From: Citrus sinensis | Lineage: Eukaryota > Streptophyta > Magnoliopsida > Sapindales > Rutaceae | Direction of reading: 5' to 3' | Length of the DNA stretch: 64,000 nt | NCBI RefSeq assembly: GCF_022201045.2 | Contig: NC_068558.1 | Span: forward strand, 49,517,501-49,581,500 | Shown: positions 26,044 to 38,025 of the stretch, piece by piece | Layout of the letters: each line of letters opens with the position of its first letter | How positions within the stretch are numbered: position 1 is the first letter of the stretch | Notes under the pieces: model-generated | The model's database searches: none | Told to the model about the DNA's origin: nothing | The model's input: only the letters and a program-made list of their open reading frames with translations | Position numbers and translations under genes: made by a program

Positions 26044-27680
26044 TAACCGTTAGGTGGGCAATAAAAGCCTTTAGCGGAGAATATTTTTTCATATCTATAA
26101 AAGTAATTATGAGGTTTAATTTTATTTTTTAATTTTAAAATAATTGAGTGGAGGTAGTTTTTTTTTTTTTACTTCCTTGGATATTAGAGTGCCATATATC
26201 CCTCAAATATTAGAGTGTTATACAAGATTTAGTAGATTTAACGTGAATGATTAGTTTTAATAATTATTTGATTGTAAATATCAGTAGTAACATCGTATAA
26301 TTCAAAAAAAAAAAATAGCTGGACTCTATTTTATATGTTTTACCATGCATATTTTAGAAATTGTCCACCGAACATATATCACATTAGAATTTTGAAAATA
26401 AAAATGAAAATAGGTGTTATGAAATAATATCAAACGGGCCTTAAGACTCTAAGTTTTACCTACTAATACTCAATGAAATAGAGATATAAATATCATTTTG
26501 GTATTATTATCATTACTATTTTTGTTTATTTAGCAGCATTGAATATATCAATGAATCATATTTTTTAGGATATACGCAATGATAAAATAATTTTGAAGAA
26601 GTGAATGATTGAAGGTGTTGTATTTATTCATTTCTGTTTGTACTGGTATTACAATCAGTTATAGAAAAAAACTAAATTTGTATGCCCACTCAAACGTTGC
26701 GTTCTACCTGGTGCATCATGTATCATGTTCTATTACTTGTTAATAAAGAAATACGAACTACTTTAAAATTTACTTCACAAAATCAGTTTATTTCACCCCC
26801 CCCCCCCCCCCAACCCAATATTGAGTCAAAAAGATTTATTTTTTCTGTTGGGTGGCTGTAATGCAATCGATTAAATCCAGGGTAGTTTTGATGTTAACGT
26901 TCGCAGCTCGGAGGTTTGAAGACTATTCGCAATTGGATATTCGATGAGAGATCTGGAAATGCCATTGGCGTTTCATGTCATATGATGCGCAAGTGAACTT
27001 AACATCATTATGTGCACTCGAGAGAATATAATATTAGAAAAATGATTCGAAATGGCAAATGAAGTTAAAAAAATTGGCAGTGTTTGTGGAATGGCCTTTT
27101 CGTGGAGAAATTGGAAGGGAATCGAACAATGAACATGGCACAAAGAGACAAAACTTTCAACTCGTTCACTGTGCACAAATAGTCTTTTGTCAATTCAGCA
27201 TCACATGATGCTCCTTTGCCTTTAAGACCTAGCAAACTTTTTCATGCCAACCCTAACTGTATCTGACTGCTCTAGTGCTGCCCAATTAATTTTTAAGAAA
27301 TATTTTTTTAAATAATGTTAGAAATTTTAATTTGTATGTTAATTAGAGTATGTAACATTCATTTGTAAAATGATGTAATAGTAATTTTATTGATTAAGAA
27401 TTTTATCATTCAAAAAATGAATGATACACATAAATGTTGAAATTATTAACATTATTATTATTTTTTTGGTTGTGAATATATTAATGGTGAAAGGAATCTA
27501 GAATAATCTCCCACGCAAAAATAAGATTAGATTTATTCAAGAATGTAAAACTAATTATATCTATTAACAATTTCATGGAACATATAATTCTTCTTTTCTA
27601 AAAACAAATTTGTATTCTTGTTTTTTTTTTAATTTCAAAAACATTGACGAAAATAAAGTTTTAACAAGAATATAATTAAC
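26044..27680. other. AT-rich intergenic DNA, no gene supported
   Basis: Contains a run of 16 C at 26796-26811 and a phrase TTTGATTGTAAATATCAGTA near 26269 that recurs near 28606, suggesting relics of one repeat family. A 67-residue minus-strand ORF at 26973-27176 has no recognisable features. Confidence 0.4.
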
Positions 27681-27681
27681 A

Positions 27682-27900
27682 AGGCTCCTGCTCAGTGATA
27701 ACTAGTGGTGCTGATTCGAGTCCTTCATGTGGGAAACTCAACATATTTTTCCTGTCACCCGTTGTGGTTAAAAGTAGATATCTCACTAAATACGCGAGTA
27801 GATATCTTGCAAATAGTTTATGTTGATTTTCGATTATGACCTTGGTAAACTTCTACCATAAGCGTATCAATACAAATTTCTAGTGGATCCCAAGTTGTAA
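27682..27900 (+). mobile_element. Possible SINE relic
   Basis: A tRNA-like head, CTGCTCAGTGATAACTAG, is followed within about 30 bp by a B-box-like GATTCGAGTCC, and then by a unique body that ends near GGATCCCAAGTTG. I could not find a target duplication or a clear tail, so this is tentative. Confidence 0.4.
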
Positions 27901-29925
27901 TATATATCTAGCTTTATAACAATTTAAAAAGAAAAACAAGAACATTGAGAAATGATTAAACGTTGCCCATACTAAAATAATAAATCATTATGCCACGAAT
28001 ATTTACCCTTTAGGTTAGGTTAGATTAGATTATACTAGATATATAATCTTATATTTTGTTTCATACAGTATCGGATATGACTATGTTAAATTTACTCTAA
28101 CAAAACTAAAATAACTATTTAAATAATATTATTTTTTAGAATTGCTGAATTTTAATATTCAATATTCGATATGATTGTAAATAAATAATTGAATAATTCC
28201 TATGTTTAATATTGCATACTAGTTAAAATAAATTTTTGCATTAAAATTTTGACGTTTAATCTTAAATTTAAAACAAGTTAAAAATAAATTATTGAATAAA
28301 ATTTTGATAGTAGTAGTAAATTTAGATTAAAATAATTTGTCTTACCTAAAACCGGTGCAAAAATGAGAATTAATAATCCTGTAAACATTGGACCAAAATT
28401 TGGACTAATTTATTAGTCTTGACAACCAAATATAACTCTAGATCGGATTAATTTTTTTATCCTTTTAAATTAGTCTAATCCCACCTTTTATCTAACATCC
28501 AAACATACCATAAATTAGTATTTTGGCCACACAAATTTTAATGTCTATTATCATGTTGTTTGGACTGTGTTATACTAGAATCATGAAAGAGAATTCTAAT
28601 TGCTATCTGATTGTAAATATCAGTAAAATTATAAGTGTAATATATCAATATTTCAAAAAAATAAAAAATAAATACAAGATAAATTCCACATCTACTTGTA
28701 AATTTAATAGATTTTTGAGTTGATATTGGATAAACGTTTAGTGAACTATAGACAATGCTATAAATGTACGAATGTATGCTCTTCAACTCCCAATTGTTAT
28801 GTGATTGTAAAATTTTAAAAATAAAAAAAATTAATTTGTTATTATTGTTTTTAAAGCTACATCTGCACAACGTATCTTTTATATTTGCATTGAATTCGGG
28901 GCCACGATAAGATGAAGGGGAGAAGTGTAGAATCAAGAAAAATTTTGGCCACCTAATCTTAAAGATTAGGTTCGAATTTGTTCCCTCAGATGCTATTCAT
29001 AAAAATATGAATTTCTGCAGTAAATGACAAAGCAATTTTTCTTTTAGGGTCGGTGGACGAGTGATGGAGATTTAATCATAAAAAAATGTGGCGATGAATT
29101 GATCTTTTCCTACGTGGCCCAATGAAAATAAACTTTCCATCGTTATCGTGGACGCGACACTTGGACCAGTCGACACCGTTTAGGTATCTCTAATTAAATT
29201 ATCATTTTTTTTTAAATAGAAAAGAAAATTGAAAATCCAAACTTAAAGCGGCCCATATGAAGTGATGTGAGAGAGCAAGCATTGCACTATCTGCTATCTG
29301 CAACTCTGACATGCACGGCGCATACATGAAAGCAGTTACAACATTTCTTTTTTTTTTTTTTTAATAATATTAAAAAAGTAAGATTACTTGCAGGACATTT
29401 ATGTCATTACACTCCAATAGTTATCTTCCAATTTAAAAAATTTCAAGAATGTGATATGTTTATGTGACAGTCATCCGAACATCACCGCCACTTCACATAA
29501 ATTGACTTTCTATGGAAAATACTCTCACTATTCAGCATTGACTAAAAAAGGATTAAAAAAGGGAAAAAGGGAAAACAAGGCCACTAACATGACTTAGTGC
29601 TTATCACTGAAATCTGAACAAAGATTGGACTGTGACAAGAAGAAGGATACCCACCCGGTGACGATTACAAAATAAATTAAAAGAAAATAATGAAAATGGA
29701 GAGGATAAGTCATAAGTAAAATGTTTTATAGGGCAGTGGACCCACAAGAAACACGCTTAGAGGTTAAGGACAATTTAAAAATAAAATTTGTCGGTGGATT
29801 TATGGATTTTTGATAGACAGCCAGTGCCAAAGCCAACCCAAAGACCAAGCTAAGGCTGTAGTCTACGCAAAATCTGCAGCAGGTGCTAGAAGGCTTATCT
29901 TTTTTTATCTTACTTGCTCTTGAGA
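27901..29925. other. Intergenic DNA leading into the PYL promoter
   Basis: AT-rich, no gene supported. It includes the repeat relic near 28600 and a small palindrome CTAATCTTAAAGATTAG near 28953 next to a B-box-like word. The last 800 bp is likely the promoter of the PYL gene. Confidence 0.4.
29111..29118 (+). promoter_or_regulatory. ABRE-like element upstream of the PYL gene
   Basis: TACGTGGC matches the ABA-responsive element core YACGTGGC bound by AREB/ABF bZIP factors. It lies about 0.9 kb upstream of the PYL start codon. This would allow ABA feedback on the receptor gene; that role is inferred from the motif only. Confidence 0.4.
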
Positions 29926-30019
29926 GTTGTCCGCTGTGTGCTCGGTTTACGTATTGGAGATTTCAGAGAGAGCGAGAGGGAGAGAGAGAGAGATTTGTGC
30001 GTGTCTCTGTCTGATCAAA

Positions 30020-31646
30020 ATGAACGGTGTTGATGCGTATGGTGTGATGGAGGCGCAGTACATACGGAGGCATCATAGGCACGAGCCCAGAGAGAATCAG
30101 TGTACCTCTGCCCTGGTCAAGCACATCAGAGCTCCTGTTCATCTCGTAAATAAACTTTCTGTTTACCTTCCGATCAATTCTTTCAGTTTCTTTTACTGGC
30201 TTAACTGACACCGTTTGATTTGGTTGACTTTGTTGCATGGCCTCTTTATTCTGAATTAGAGACAGATCTGAATAATAATTGGAAATTGAATTGTGATTTG
30301 GTTCAGTTTACTACATCCGACAAGTCTGCTTCGCTTTTTCTCAATTATGGAATTTCAAATGGTGTATTTGCAGGCTTCTCAAAAAAAAAAAAAAACGGTG
30401 TATTGTCAGGGATTTTTTAAATTTTATTTTGAACTTGATAAACTTTCTTCTGATGAAGTTTACTGAAAATTTCACGTATCTTTTTTCCGCTTGGTTACCA
30501 AGAAAATGCATGACCGAAAAGCCTTTTTTTTTACTAAAAAATTTTCATCATTTACCAGCATGTTACGAAGGGAGCCTCTGAGTTACAATAATTGTAACAT
30601 ACATCTCTCATGTGAACCGCACAAAATTGTACGATCCATAATTTATGTGGTTCACATGAGAGATGTATGTTACAATTATTGTAACTTAGCATTTGCCTGT
30701 TAGGAATTAAAAGAATAAACAAAAGTTAAGTCACTTTTTTCTAAGATCGCCTTCTATTTTAAACCTTTGATATTTTGTTCGGTTTTTTTGTTTTTTTTAT
30801 TTTGTTTTTGTGGACTAATAGTGTGGTTAATTGATCAGGTATGGTCTTTGGTAAGGCGATTTGATCAGCCACAGAAGTACAAGCCATTCGTTAGCAGGTG
30901 TGTGGTTAATGGGGACCTTGGAATTGGTAGTGTTAGAGAAGTGAATGTCAAATCTGGGCTTCCTGCGACCACCAGCACTGAAAGGCTGGAACTTCTTGAC
31001 GATGAAGAGCACATCCTCGGAATCAAAATTGTTGGCGGTGATCACAGGCTTAGGGTATAATACTTTTACTCCCAGCTCTTCTCATTTTCTATAGGTTCCG
31101 TTGTATCTACTACTTATTTGTGCAAGTGTCTTTGTTAGTTCAATTAAGGCTCAAATAGTCAAATTTAGTGCAGCCGAAGCCTGAGTTGTCGTTAAAGGAA
31201 AATATTTCTTGTAATTTTGGCTTGGCGGGTTATGAGAATGTACTACTCTGTAGACTCTTATGAATTGTGATTATTGTTTATAGAGTAGAAATAACAATAA
31301 ATTTCCGCTTCTAAGGTTGTTGGAGGGAACTATTTTGTAAAACACACCCTTTAATTGTTGGCAGGTCATGATTTTTTAAAATGTTTCCCTTACTAACGAG
31401 CTTTCTTATCGTTTGTTAAATTTACAGAACTACTCTTCGATCATGACTGTCCATCCGGAGATCATCGACGGGAGACCTGGGACGCTGGTAATTGAGTCAT
31501 TTGTAGTAGATGTTCCAGAAGGAAACACAAAGGATGAGACATGCTACTTTGTTCAGGCCTTGATCAGGTGCAATCTCAAATCTCTGGCTGATGTCTCTGA
31601 GAGGATGGCGGTGCAGGACCGAACTGAACCAATCAACCAATTCTGA
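30020..31646 (+). CDS. PYL9: ABA receptor of the PYR/PYL/RCAR family (PYL7-10 subfamily)
   Basis: Three exons, 30020-30145, 30839-31054 and 31428-31646, give 186 residues, the usual size of this subfamily (about 185-190). The START-like fold is recognisable throughout. The gate loop SGLPA is in exon 2 and the latch HRL sits at the end of exon 2 (GGDHRLR). Also present are [23 protein letters not shown] and an [14 protein letters not shown] helix near the C-terminus. The protein binds abscisic acid in cytosol and nucleus and then inhibits clade A PP2C phosphatases, releasing SnRK2 kinases. The three-exon structure and the N-terminal [15 protein letters not shown] are typical of the PYL7-10 group; the exact orthologue number is uncertain. 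The leader contains a GA-rich run just before the start. Intron 1 carries a perfect long hairpin. Confidence 0.95.
30581..30686. repeat. Perfect 38-bp-arm inverted repeat in PYL intron 1
   Basis: The arms 30581-30618 and 30649-30686 are exact reverse complements separated by a 30-nt loop whose edges also partly pair. Each arm begins with a segment that is nearly palindromic on its own (GTTACAATAATTGTAAC). It is either a small MITE without a clear target duplication or a transcribed hairpin. Confidence 0.9.
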
Positions 31647-32982
31647 TGGGAGAACTACGGTGTGCATGACATGATGGTTCTAGATTCCCAGAATCTTTTT
31701 AGGGATTTTCTTGGCAGAAGTTTTGAACACCTTGTGCCTTTCCATCTTGTGGGAGACCCTTTACTCTTTCTGCCTGCTTTTGCTTCCGTTTGTTTTCTGT
31801 TTCAACACTGCCCTTTCCATCCATTTAGTACCAAAATATAGGTTCTTTAGGTAAAGTTTCCATGAATTCCAAGGATCCCAGTGTTTTTGCTTTTACAGTT
31901 TTTTTCCCCCTCTTTTCCCCTTTCGGTGCATGGTGTTATGTTATATATTATACATGTATCTGTAAATATTTTATGTTTATTTAACAAGTAGTTGGTGCCT
32001 TGCACCAGTGGCTTGCTTCTTGTAGTTCCAGCTTCTAGGTACAGGAAGGATTCAGCAGAGACCCCAAGGTGGCAGTAGAGCTTTGTTACTTGTTTTGTAC
32101 ATATTCTTGTCTTTCTCAGTGAATTACTGCTTGCCTTTTGTTTTTCCGTGTGTTCTGCTGCTCTTTCAATTACTTCCTTAAACAGCGGTGTTATTTTATC
32201 TTTGTATGGAAAATATCGCAGGTTTTTTCGGTGTACCCTTGGTTGACTTTGACTCGTGTGTAATTAATTTAAGGGCTATCAGACGGTTGCAATTGTTGCT
32301 GATGCAAGATTGTTAAAATTAGCAATTGTTGCAATTTTAGAATGCGACCGTACGATAAATTTGTAAATTAACGAACCCTTGATGGCTCAATGAATAGATT
32401 CATCGTAGATTGTGATGAGTAATAAAGCAACGTTATTGATGAGGATATGATGAATCACCCTTTTCCAAAGTGCGGAAGCGGAAGGTTTGTTGGTCATTGT
32501 TGGCGTGTGACCCTAGAAGTGGGAGAAAAGGACAAAGAGGTCTGTGACATTGGGTAAAAAGAGAAGACTGAAAATTGAAAATCCTCATTAGGAAGGCCTA
32601 GGAAACTGTCCTCCGAGAGGCTGGAGTTGCCTGCCAAAGTATTGTCGTTAAATGGTAAATGGAATGATTGAGAGAATACGATGGCGCAATAACTCCTGGG
32701 CATTTTATAGAAGCTAACCAAAAGTAGTAACTTGAGAACACGCTATAAAGCAGGGATGGAGTATGAACTTACATCAATACATCACTTCTATTCCAGCCAA
32801 TACAGTTTGTGGCACATAAATTAGAAGTCAGTGAGTTTTTCGGATCTGATCGGTAACTGTGTTATCTTTCATCCTAGAGTCTATCATCTAAAACGCATAC
32901 AAACACACAATTATGCTATTTTTCCACTAACGTTTACATCTTTAGCCTAGAATCAGAAAAAAGCCAGTTACATGAACACCAG
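31647..32982. other. 3' UTR of PYL and convergent intergenic DNA
   Basis: The first ~500 bp after the PYL stop is T-rich and resembles a plant 3' UTR. The remainder separates PYL from the convergent PPR gene and includes that gene's 3' UTR. No further gene is supported. Confidence 0.5.
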
Positions 32983-35799
32983 TTATTGCCAGCAATCATT
33001 GCAGGAGCACTCACCTTCTCTAAAATGATGGAAGCGAGCACCATCACGGAGGAAAATCTCTCGGCCTCGTACCAACGACATGTATTTCGCTGCAGTATGG
33101 CAATCAGAGCAAACTCTTGTGTTCTTAATCACCCTGATTGGTGCTCTGCTTTTTGTCTTCATCAGTCCATACACGATAGCTAATTTCTCTGTATGACTCA
33201 ACAGCACCTTCCCCTTTTCTTCTTCGTCGATGTCTTGATATACACACCTGGTGTCTGGCACATAACCGAGTTTTTTCATTTCAGAAACCAAATGATATAA
33301 CTCAAAATATATTTCTCCCGTTGCTGGATGAGGCGCTCCTTCGGCAGAGAACACGTGAACTATCTGATCGATTTGAATCCAACTCCATACGAGTACACTT
33401 TTAACTCCTACCTCATCCATCGAATGTCTAAGACGTTCAACATCCTCCCATCTATTTGACATAGCAAGCAAGTTCATCATTAAATTGTAATTAGCAGAAT
33501 TACATGGCTCTAACTTGAAAAGTCTCCTTGATGCAATCTCTGCATACTCCAAGTGTCCATGGATTCGACAAGATCCCAGAAGGGCACCCCAGATGGTAGC
33601 ATCTGGCTTGAATGGCATTGTTCTAATGAAGTCCCAAGCTTCATCAAGATAACCAGCTTTTCCAAGAAGATCCACCATGCATGAGTAGTGCTCTATGGTT
33701 GGTATTATGTTATAATCTGTGCTCATACTGTCAAAATACTTCCACCCTTCTTCAACTAAACCAGAGTTCTTACAAGCAGCGAGGAGAGCCGTGAAGGTTA
33801 TAGCATCTGGTTGGAAACCTGTTTCAAGCAATTCATGAAAAAGTAAAATTGCCTCTTTTCCATTGCCATAAATGGCAAACCCCATGATCATGCAATTCCA
33901 AGATGCTAATGTTTTGTTTGCACTCTTTCTGAAAACCTCACGAGCACTTTTCAAATTGCCGGATTTACTGTACATGTCAATTAGCCCTGTGGCCACATAT
34001 GCATCTTTGATGAAACCGTTTTTCAGACAAAGGCAGTGTATCTCTTTACCATTCTGCAGCAAACCTAGGCCTCCACAAGTTTGAAGTAAGCTGGACATAG
34101 TTGTAGAGTTGGGCTTGATATCTTCTTGTTGCATTTGGATGAAAAATTTAAGAGATTCCCTATAATTTTCATTTTGCAAACTGCCAGATATTAAAGAGGT
34201 CCATGTAACCACGTTAGGATAGATTCCTGAATTTTTCATATGATGAATGATGACCAAAGCTTCCTTACTCTGGCCCCAAATTGAATAGCCAGATACCAGA
34301 CTGTTCCAAGAAACTAAGTCAGGTTTAATTTCTTCCTCCTCCATCTGATTCAACATTTTTTTGGCATTGACAAAAAGACCCTTGAAACAATAACCTGATA
34401 TTAGTGAGTTCCAAGCTACAATATTCCTGTTCTTCATATTATCAAAAACTTCCTGAGCATTTTGTAAGCAATCATTCTTTACGTACATATCCATCAATGA
34501 AGTTCCAACATATAAATCATAGTCAAGTCCATTTCTTAAAATATAGCCATGACTCTCTCTCCCATATTTCAAGAGCCTCAATTCAGTAACTGCCTGAAGA
34601 ACAACACTGACAGAACTAGCATTTGGCCTGAATCCAAAACTCTGCATTCCACGCAAAAGTGTCAGGACATTTTGGTAAGAGCCATGAGTGAAATGACCTG
34701 ACAAAAGGCAATTCCAGGTTATTATATCTGGTTGTATTCTGGATGAATTCATTTTATTGAAAAGGGACCAAGCGACATCCACATAACCAAGTCCAGTGTA
34801 ACTCGAGATCATCGAGTTCCATGAAGATAAATTATGATCCTTCATCGAATCAAAAACTCTTGTTGCCAGTTCAAGTTTGTTGTTTCTAGAGTACATGCTA
34901 ATCAGGCAATTGCATACCGACAAATTTGATTCCAATGCAGATTTTAAAACATACCCATGAATTTGCTTTCCTTCATGAAAAGCTCCCACTTTTGCACAAG
35001 CTTGTAGCATCTTCACAATTGTTCTGCTAATAGCTTTTGCTGACGAAAACTGCATTTCTCGAAACAATTTAATGGCATTTTCCCATTTCTCATTCCTCAA
35101 TTTTACCATGATTATCTCGTTCCACAATAGATCATCTTCAAGATCTGACACTTCACTGAATAATTTATTAGCACTTTCTACATCCCGACACTTCCCATAA
35201 AAATTCATCAATGCACACTTCAAATGCACATCAAAATCAAAACCTCTCTTGATCAGACTGGCGTGAACTTCCACACCCAGCCAAAATGCCATTAGTTTTG
35301 TGCAAAGCTTCAAAATTATAGTAAGAATTCTACTACGAAAAATTACACCCTTACCATGCAACTCTCCCCAAACCTCAAGAAGTTCTTGCACTTCCCCGCC
35401 AAAACTCTCATAATCTTCCAAAAAAGAACTCCAATCTGCATAACTCCTCGAAAAATACAGAAAGAAAGCTTTTGCAGCTGACGTAAAATCACCAAATTCC
35501 AAGTAATGAAAAATCAAACTTTTAACCATGTCATCAGAATTCCAAATCTTTCCCATTTTTATCATCTGGGCATGCTTAGATTTAACTGAACTCAGACATC
35601 TGAACTTATTTGTTTCATTCAAGAAACAAAAACCTGAGGAAATACAAGAGAGTTGAGCTTGTTTGGCAAGGGTATCTGTGGGAGGAAGAGCAAGAGAAGT
35701 TGGTGAATTAGTTATGGAATTTGGCTTGTGAGAGTGCCGATTTTGATTGATGGATGTTCTAGTGTTGAAGTGGTGATAAATTGAATGTAATTTGGGCAT
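32983..35799 (-). CDS. DYW-type pentatricopeptide repeat protein
   Basis: Single-exon gene of 938 residues if it starts at the ATG at 35799 (MPKLHSIYHHFN). The frame stays open upstream to 36072, but that extension does not look like an organelle targeting peptide. A long series of PLS-class PPR motifs fills the middle (for example WNSLISGYCFKGLF, GLIDMYSKSGNLKSAREVF). The E and E+ regions follow, then a DYW deaminase-like domain with the zinc-binding CSDCHTAAKYMS and the end CSCNDCW plus one extra Gln, in place of the usual terminal DYW. Family members act in mitochondria or chloroplasts in C-to-U editing and other RNA maturation. By position it matches the Arabidopsis PPR gene between PYL7 and WTF1. 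The RNA target is unknown. Confidence 0.92.
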   Translation of the reverse strand: MPKLHSIYHHFNTRTSINQNRHSHKPNSITNSPTSLALPPTDTLAKQAQLSCISSGFCFLNETNKFRCLSSVKSKHAQMIKMGKIWNSDDMVKSLIFHYLEFGDFTSAAKAFFLYFSRSYADWSSFLEDYESFGGEVQELLEVWGELHGKGVIFRSRILTIILKLCTKLMAFWLGVEVHASLIKRGFDFDVHLKCALMNFYGKCRDVESANKLFSEVSDLEDDLLWNEIIMVKLRNEKWENAIKLFREMQFSSAKAISRTIVKMLQACAKVGAFHEGKQIHGYVLKSALESNLSVCNCLISMYSRNNKLELATRVFDSMKDHNLSSWNSMISSYTGLGYVDVAWSLFNKMNSSRIQPDIITWNCLLSGHFTHGSYQNVLTLLRGMQSFGFRPNASSVSVVLQAVTELRLLKYGRESHGYILRNGLDYDLYVGTSLMDMYVKNDCLQNAQEVFDNMKNRNIVAWNSLISGYCFKGLFVNAKKMLNQMEEEEIKPDLVSWNSLVSGYSIWGQSKEALVIIHHMKNSGIYPNVVTWTSLISGSLQNENYRESLKFFIQMQQEDIKPNSTTMSSLLQTCGGLGLLQNGKEIHCLCLKNGFIKDAYVATGLIDMYSKSGNLKSAREVFRKSANKTLASWNCMIMGFAIYGNGKEAILLFHELLETGFQPDAITFTALLAACKNSGLVEEGWKYFDSMSTDYNIIPTIEHYSCMVDLLGKAGYLDEAWDFIRTMPFKPDATIWGALLGSCRIHGHLEYAEIASRRLFKLEPCNSANYNLMMNLLAMSNRWEDVERLRHSMDEVGVKSVLVWSWIQIDQIVHVFSAEGAPHPATGEIYFELYHLVSEMKKLGYVPDTRCVYQDIDEEEKGKVLLSHTEKLAIVYGLMKTKSRAPIRVIKNTRVCSDCHTAAKYMSLVRGREIFLRDGARFHHFREGECSCNDCWQ

Positions 35800-38025
35800 G
35801 ACGATGGCGGTATTTTGTCGGGTAAGCTGTGAAGAACCAACACAGGCTATGTAATATAATAACAAGGCGAAGAAGCTCTCACTTCCCACTGACAGTACAG
35901 ACACCGCTTTGAAATTTGTAACTTCACATTTTCTTTGTTGATTTTGTGGATGAGGTCTATCCTGAGATTTCGTGCCCTGAAACGGCTCGTTTTCGCCTCC
36001 CACCTGAAACGCACCGTTTAATCGTTCGGACATTAAACGTGGAATGATTATTATGTTGATGTGTATCGTCATTACATTACGCGCATGGTAACATAATGCG
36101 TTTCGTATGATTGATATTCATTAAAATTGGCCAAAAAATAAAAAATAAAAAATCCCCACTTTACGGATTTCAAAAAGTAATCAAATAGTTTAATGGAGAT
36201 TTGAAAGCAAAAGTACAAATTATCCTTTCGGCTTTCAAGTTTTTGTTTGCGAGGAGGCCATCACCAAGATGGGGATGCAAAGGTAAAGAGCCTGTTTGCT
36301 CTTCAAACCTAACAGTGCTGTATAATAATGTAGAGCAGGCAACTCAAAGTTTGTTTCCACCCCAACGAAGGCCCCCAAGCCTAGTTTGCCTACACATTTT
36401 GGTGGCATGGCAATTTTGGAAGCCCTTTAGGGGTAGTCAACAACCAGTGACTTGAAGTTGAAGTTGAGGGCCATGCTCATCGGATTGCCTCATTAACTCA
36501 GCCTCAGCTTCTTACCATTTATAGCCACCACTAAGAATATGTTGTTGGAGAAATTCTTTTTATCAAATAGTCTCAGAGACAAAATATAAAAAGTAAATAT
36601 CCGTCAGTCAACATCAACATTCAACAAGAGTGAAGCAGCTACATATTCATTCATAATCTCATTGAGTCCGCGCAAAAACCATTCCAAATATCCATATCCA
36701 ATGGAGCATTACACAAGTTGGAAGGACTGATCTATTTCTTATCCATTCATCAATTTGTCAATCAAGGTTCTTATGATTGCTCTATTTTCTCTAGTTCTTG
36801 AAACATTTTCTTGATTTCATCATGCATCTTACAGAATACCGAGGTCAACCGAAAAAAAAAAACACCAGAGGCTTATTTAAAACGACTATATTTTATGAAC
36901 AAATTTAACCGACAGTTAAATGATTACAAATATTCCATGCAAATGATTACAATGAAGCCAGAGACTCTTCTATTCGCACTTTTGTGTTGAAATATTTTTT
37001 ATTCGTTGGTGACATGGTAAGGGTCAAAAGCACATTCTTGACTCTAGCTCTGAGCTAGCACACTCTCAACTCTAGCCATGACGTAGCCCGCTGTAAGCGT
37101 GTTGTGTTTGTTGTATATTTAATTAACACGTGTGGAAGCAAAATAAATAAACAAACACCGCTGCACTTCCCACACCAAGGTATCAAGTAATATCACAATG
37201 ATGCCACGGAAAAATTGGATCTTGAAAATCATGAATTTACAACACTCATCCAATGAAAATCTATACGCTAATCTCAAATGACAAAAGGCCACAGTTTGGA
37301 ATAACTTTTCTTCCCAATAAAAATGGCTCTACTTTGTTCTGAAAAAGACATATTCGGAACTGATAATGTGTTCTTCTATCCTCCTGTATCTATATGTTAT
37401 AACAACCCACTAACTGACAATTGCAATGGTTGCATAATCTGAAAAGGCTATCACAAAATGCAATACACATTACACTAGAATACCCAAAACACAGTGCCCT
37501 AAAATAGAAGAGTCAGTTTATCTTTTAAAGTCTATTAGTTTAAGGTCTATTATTACTTCCACAAACATCTTGATTGCATATGAAGTTTTCTCAAAATACA
37601 ATGACTCGAAATCATGAGGCTTGTTCAGCCATTTCACCATAAGTTTTTAGATCATGACAAATTTCATATCTATGATAAATCCATTAGCTCTCTCCCAGGA
37701 AAAAGTACAGTTCCTAGTCAACCATTTGTAGAACATTCCACTTGCAATAGTCTGTCTAGCTCTGAAAGACAACTAATGTTTTCACTATATTAACAAAAAG
37801 CATTAACTATTACACATCAGAAACATAATACATGATTTATCATTCCCCTTTAGCTGGCAGTTTCCCATATTGATTTAGTTGATGATTAGGTTTCAGGCCT
37901 TACATTTTTGAAGACCGATGGCAAATACCATTGATACTCTGAAAGCATCAGCCAAGACAAATGATGACAGCTTTTATACCTCTAGTTTGGGACCTTCAGC
38001 ACATAGAGACAATTTGCACCTTCTT
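35800..38025. other. PPR promoter and WTF1 3' region, no gene seen
   Basis: About 2.2 kb between two minus-strand genes. Short ORFs at 36201-36455 and elsewhere have no recognisable content. The right part probably includes the WTF1 3' UTR. Confidence 0.45.

Noticed and set aside
35800-36072. Upstream in-frame extension of the PPR ORF (starting MTIHINIIII)
   Set aside because: The extension is open by chance in the leader. The start at 35799 gives a more typical targeting peptide and length.
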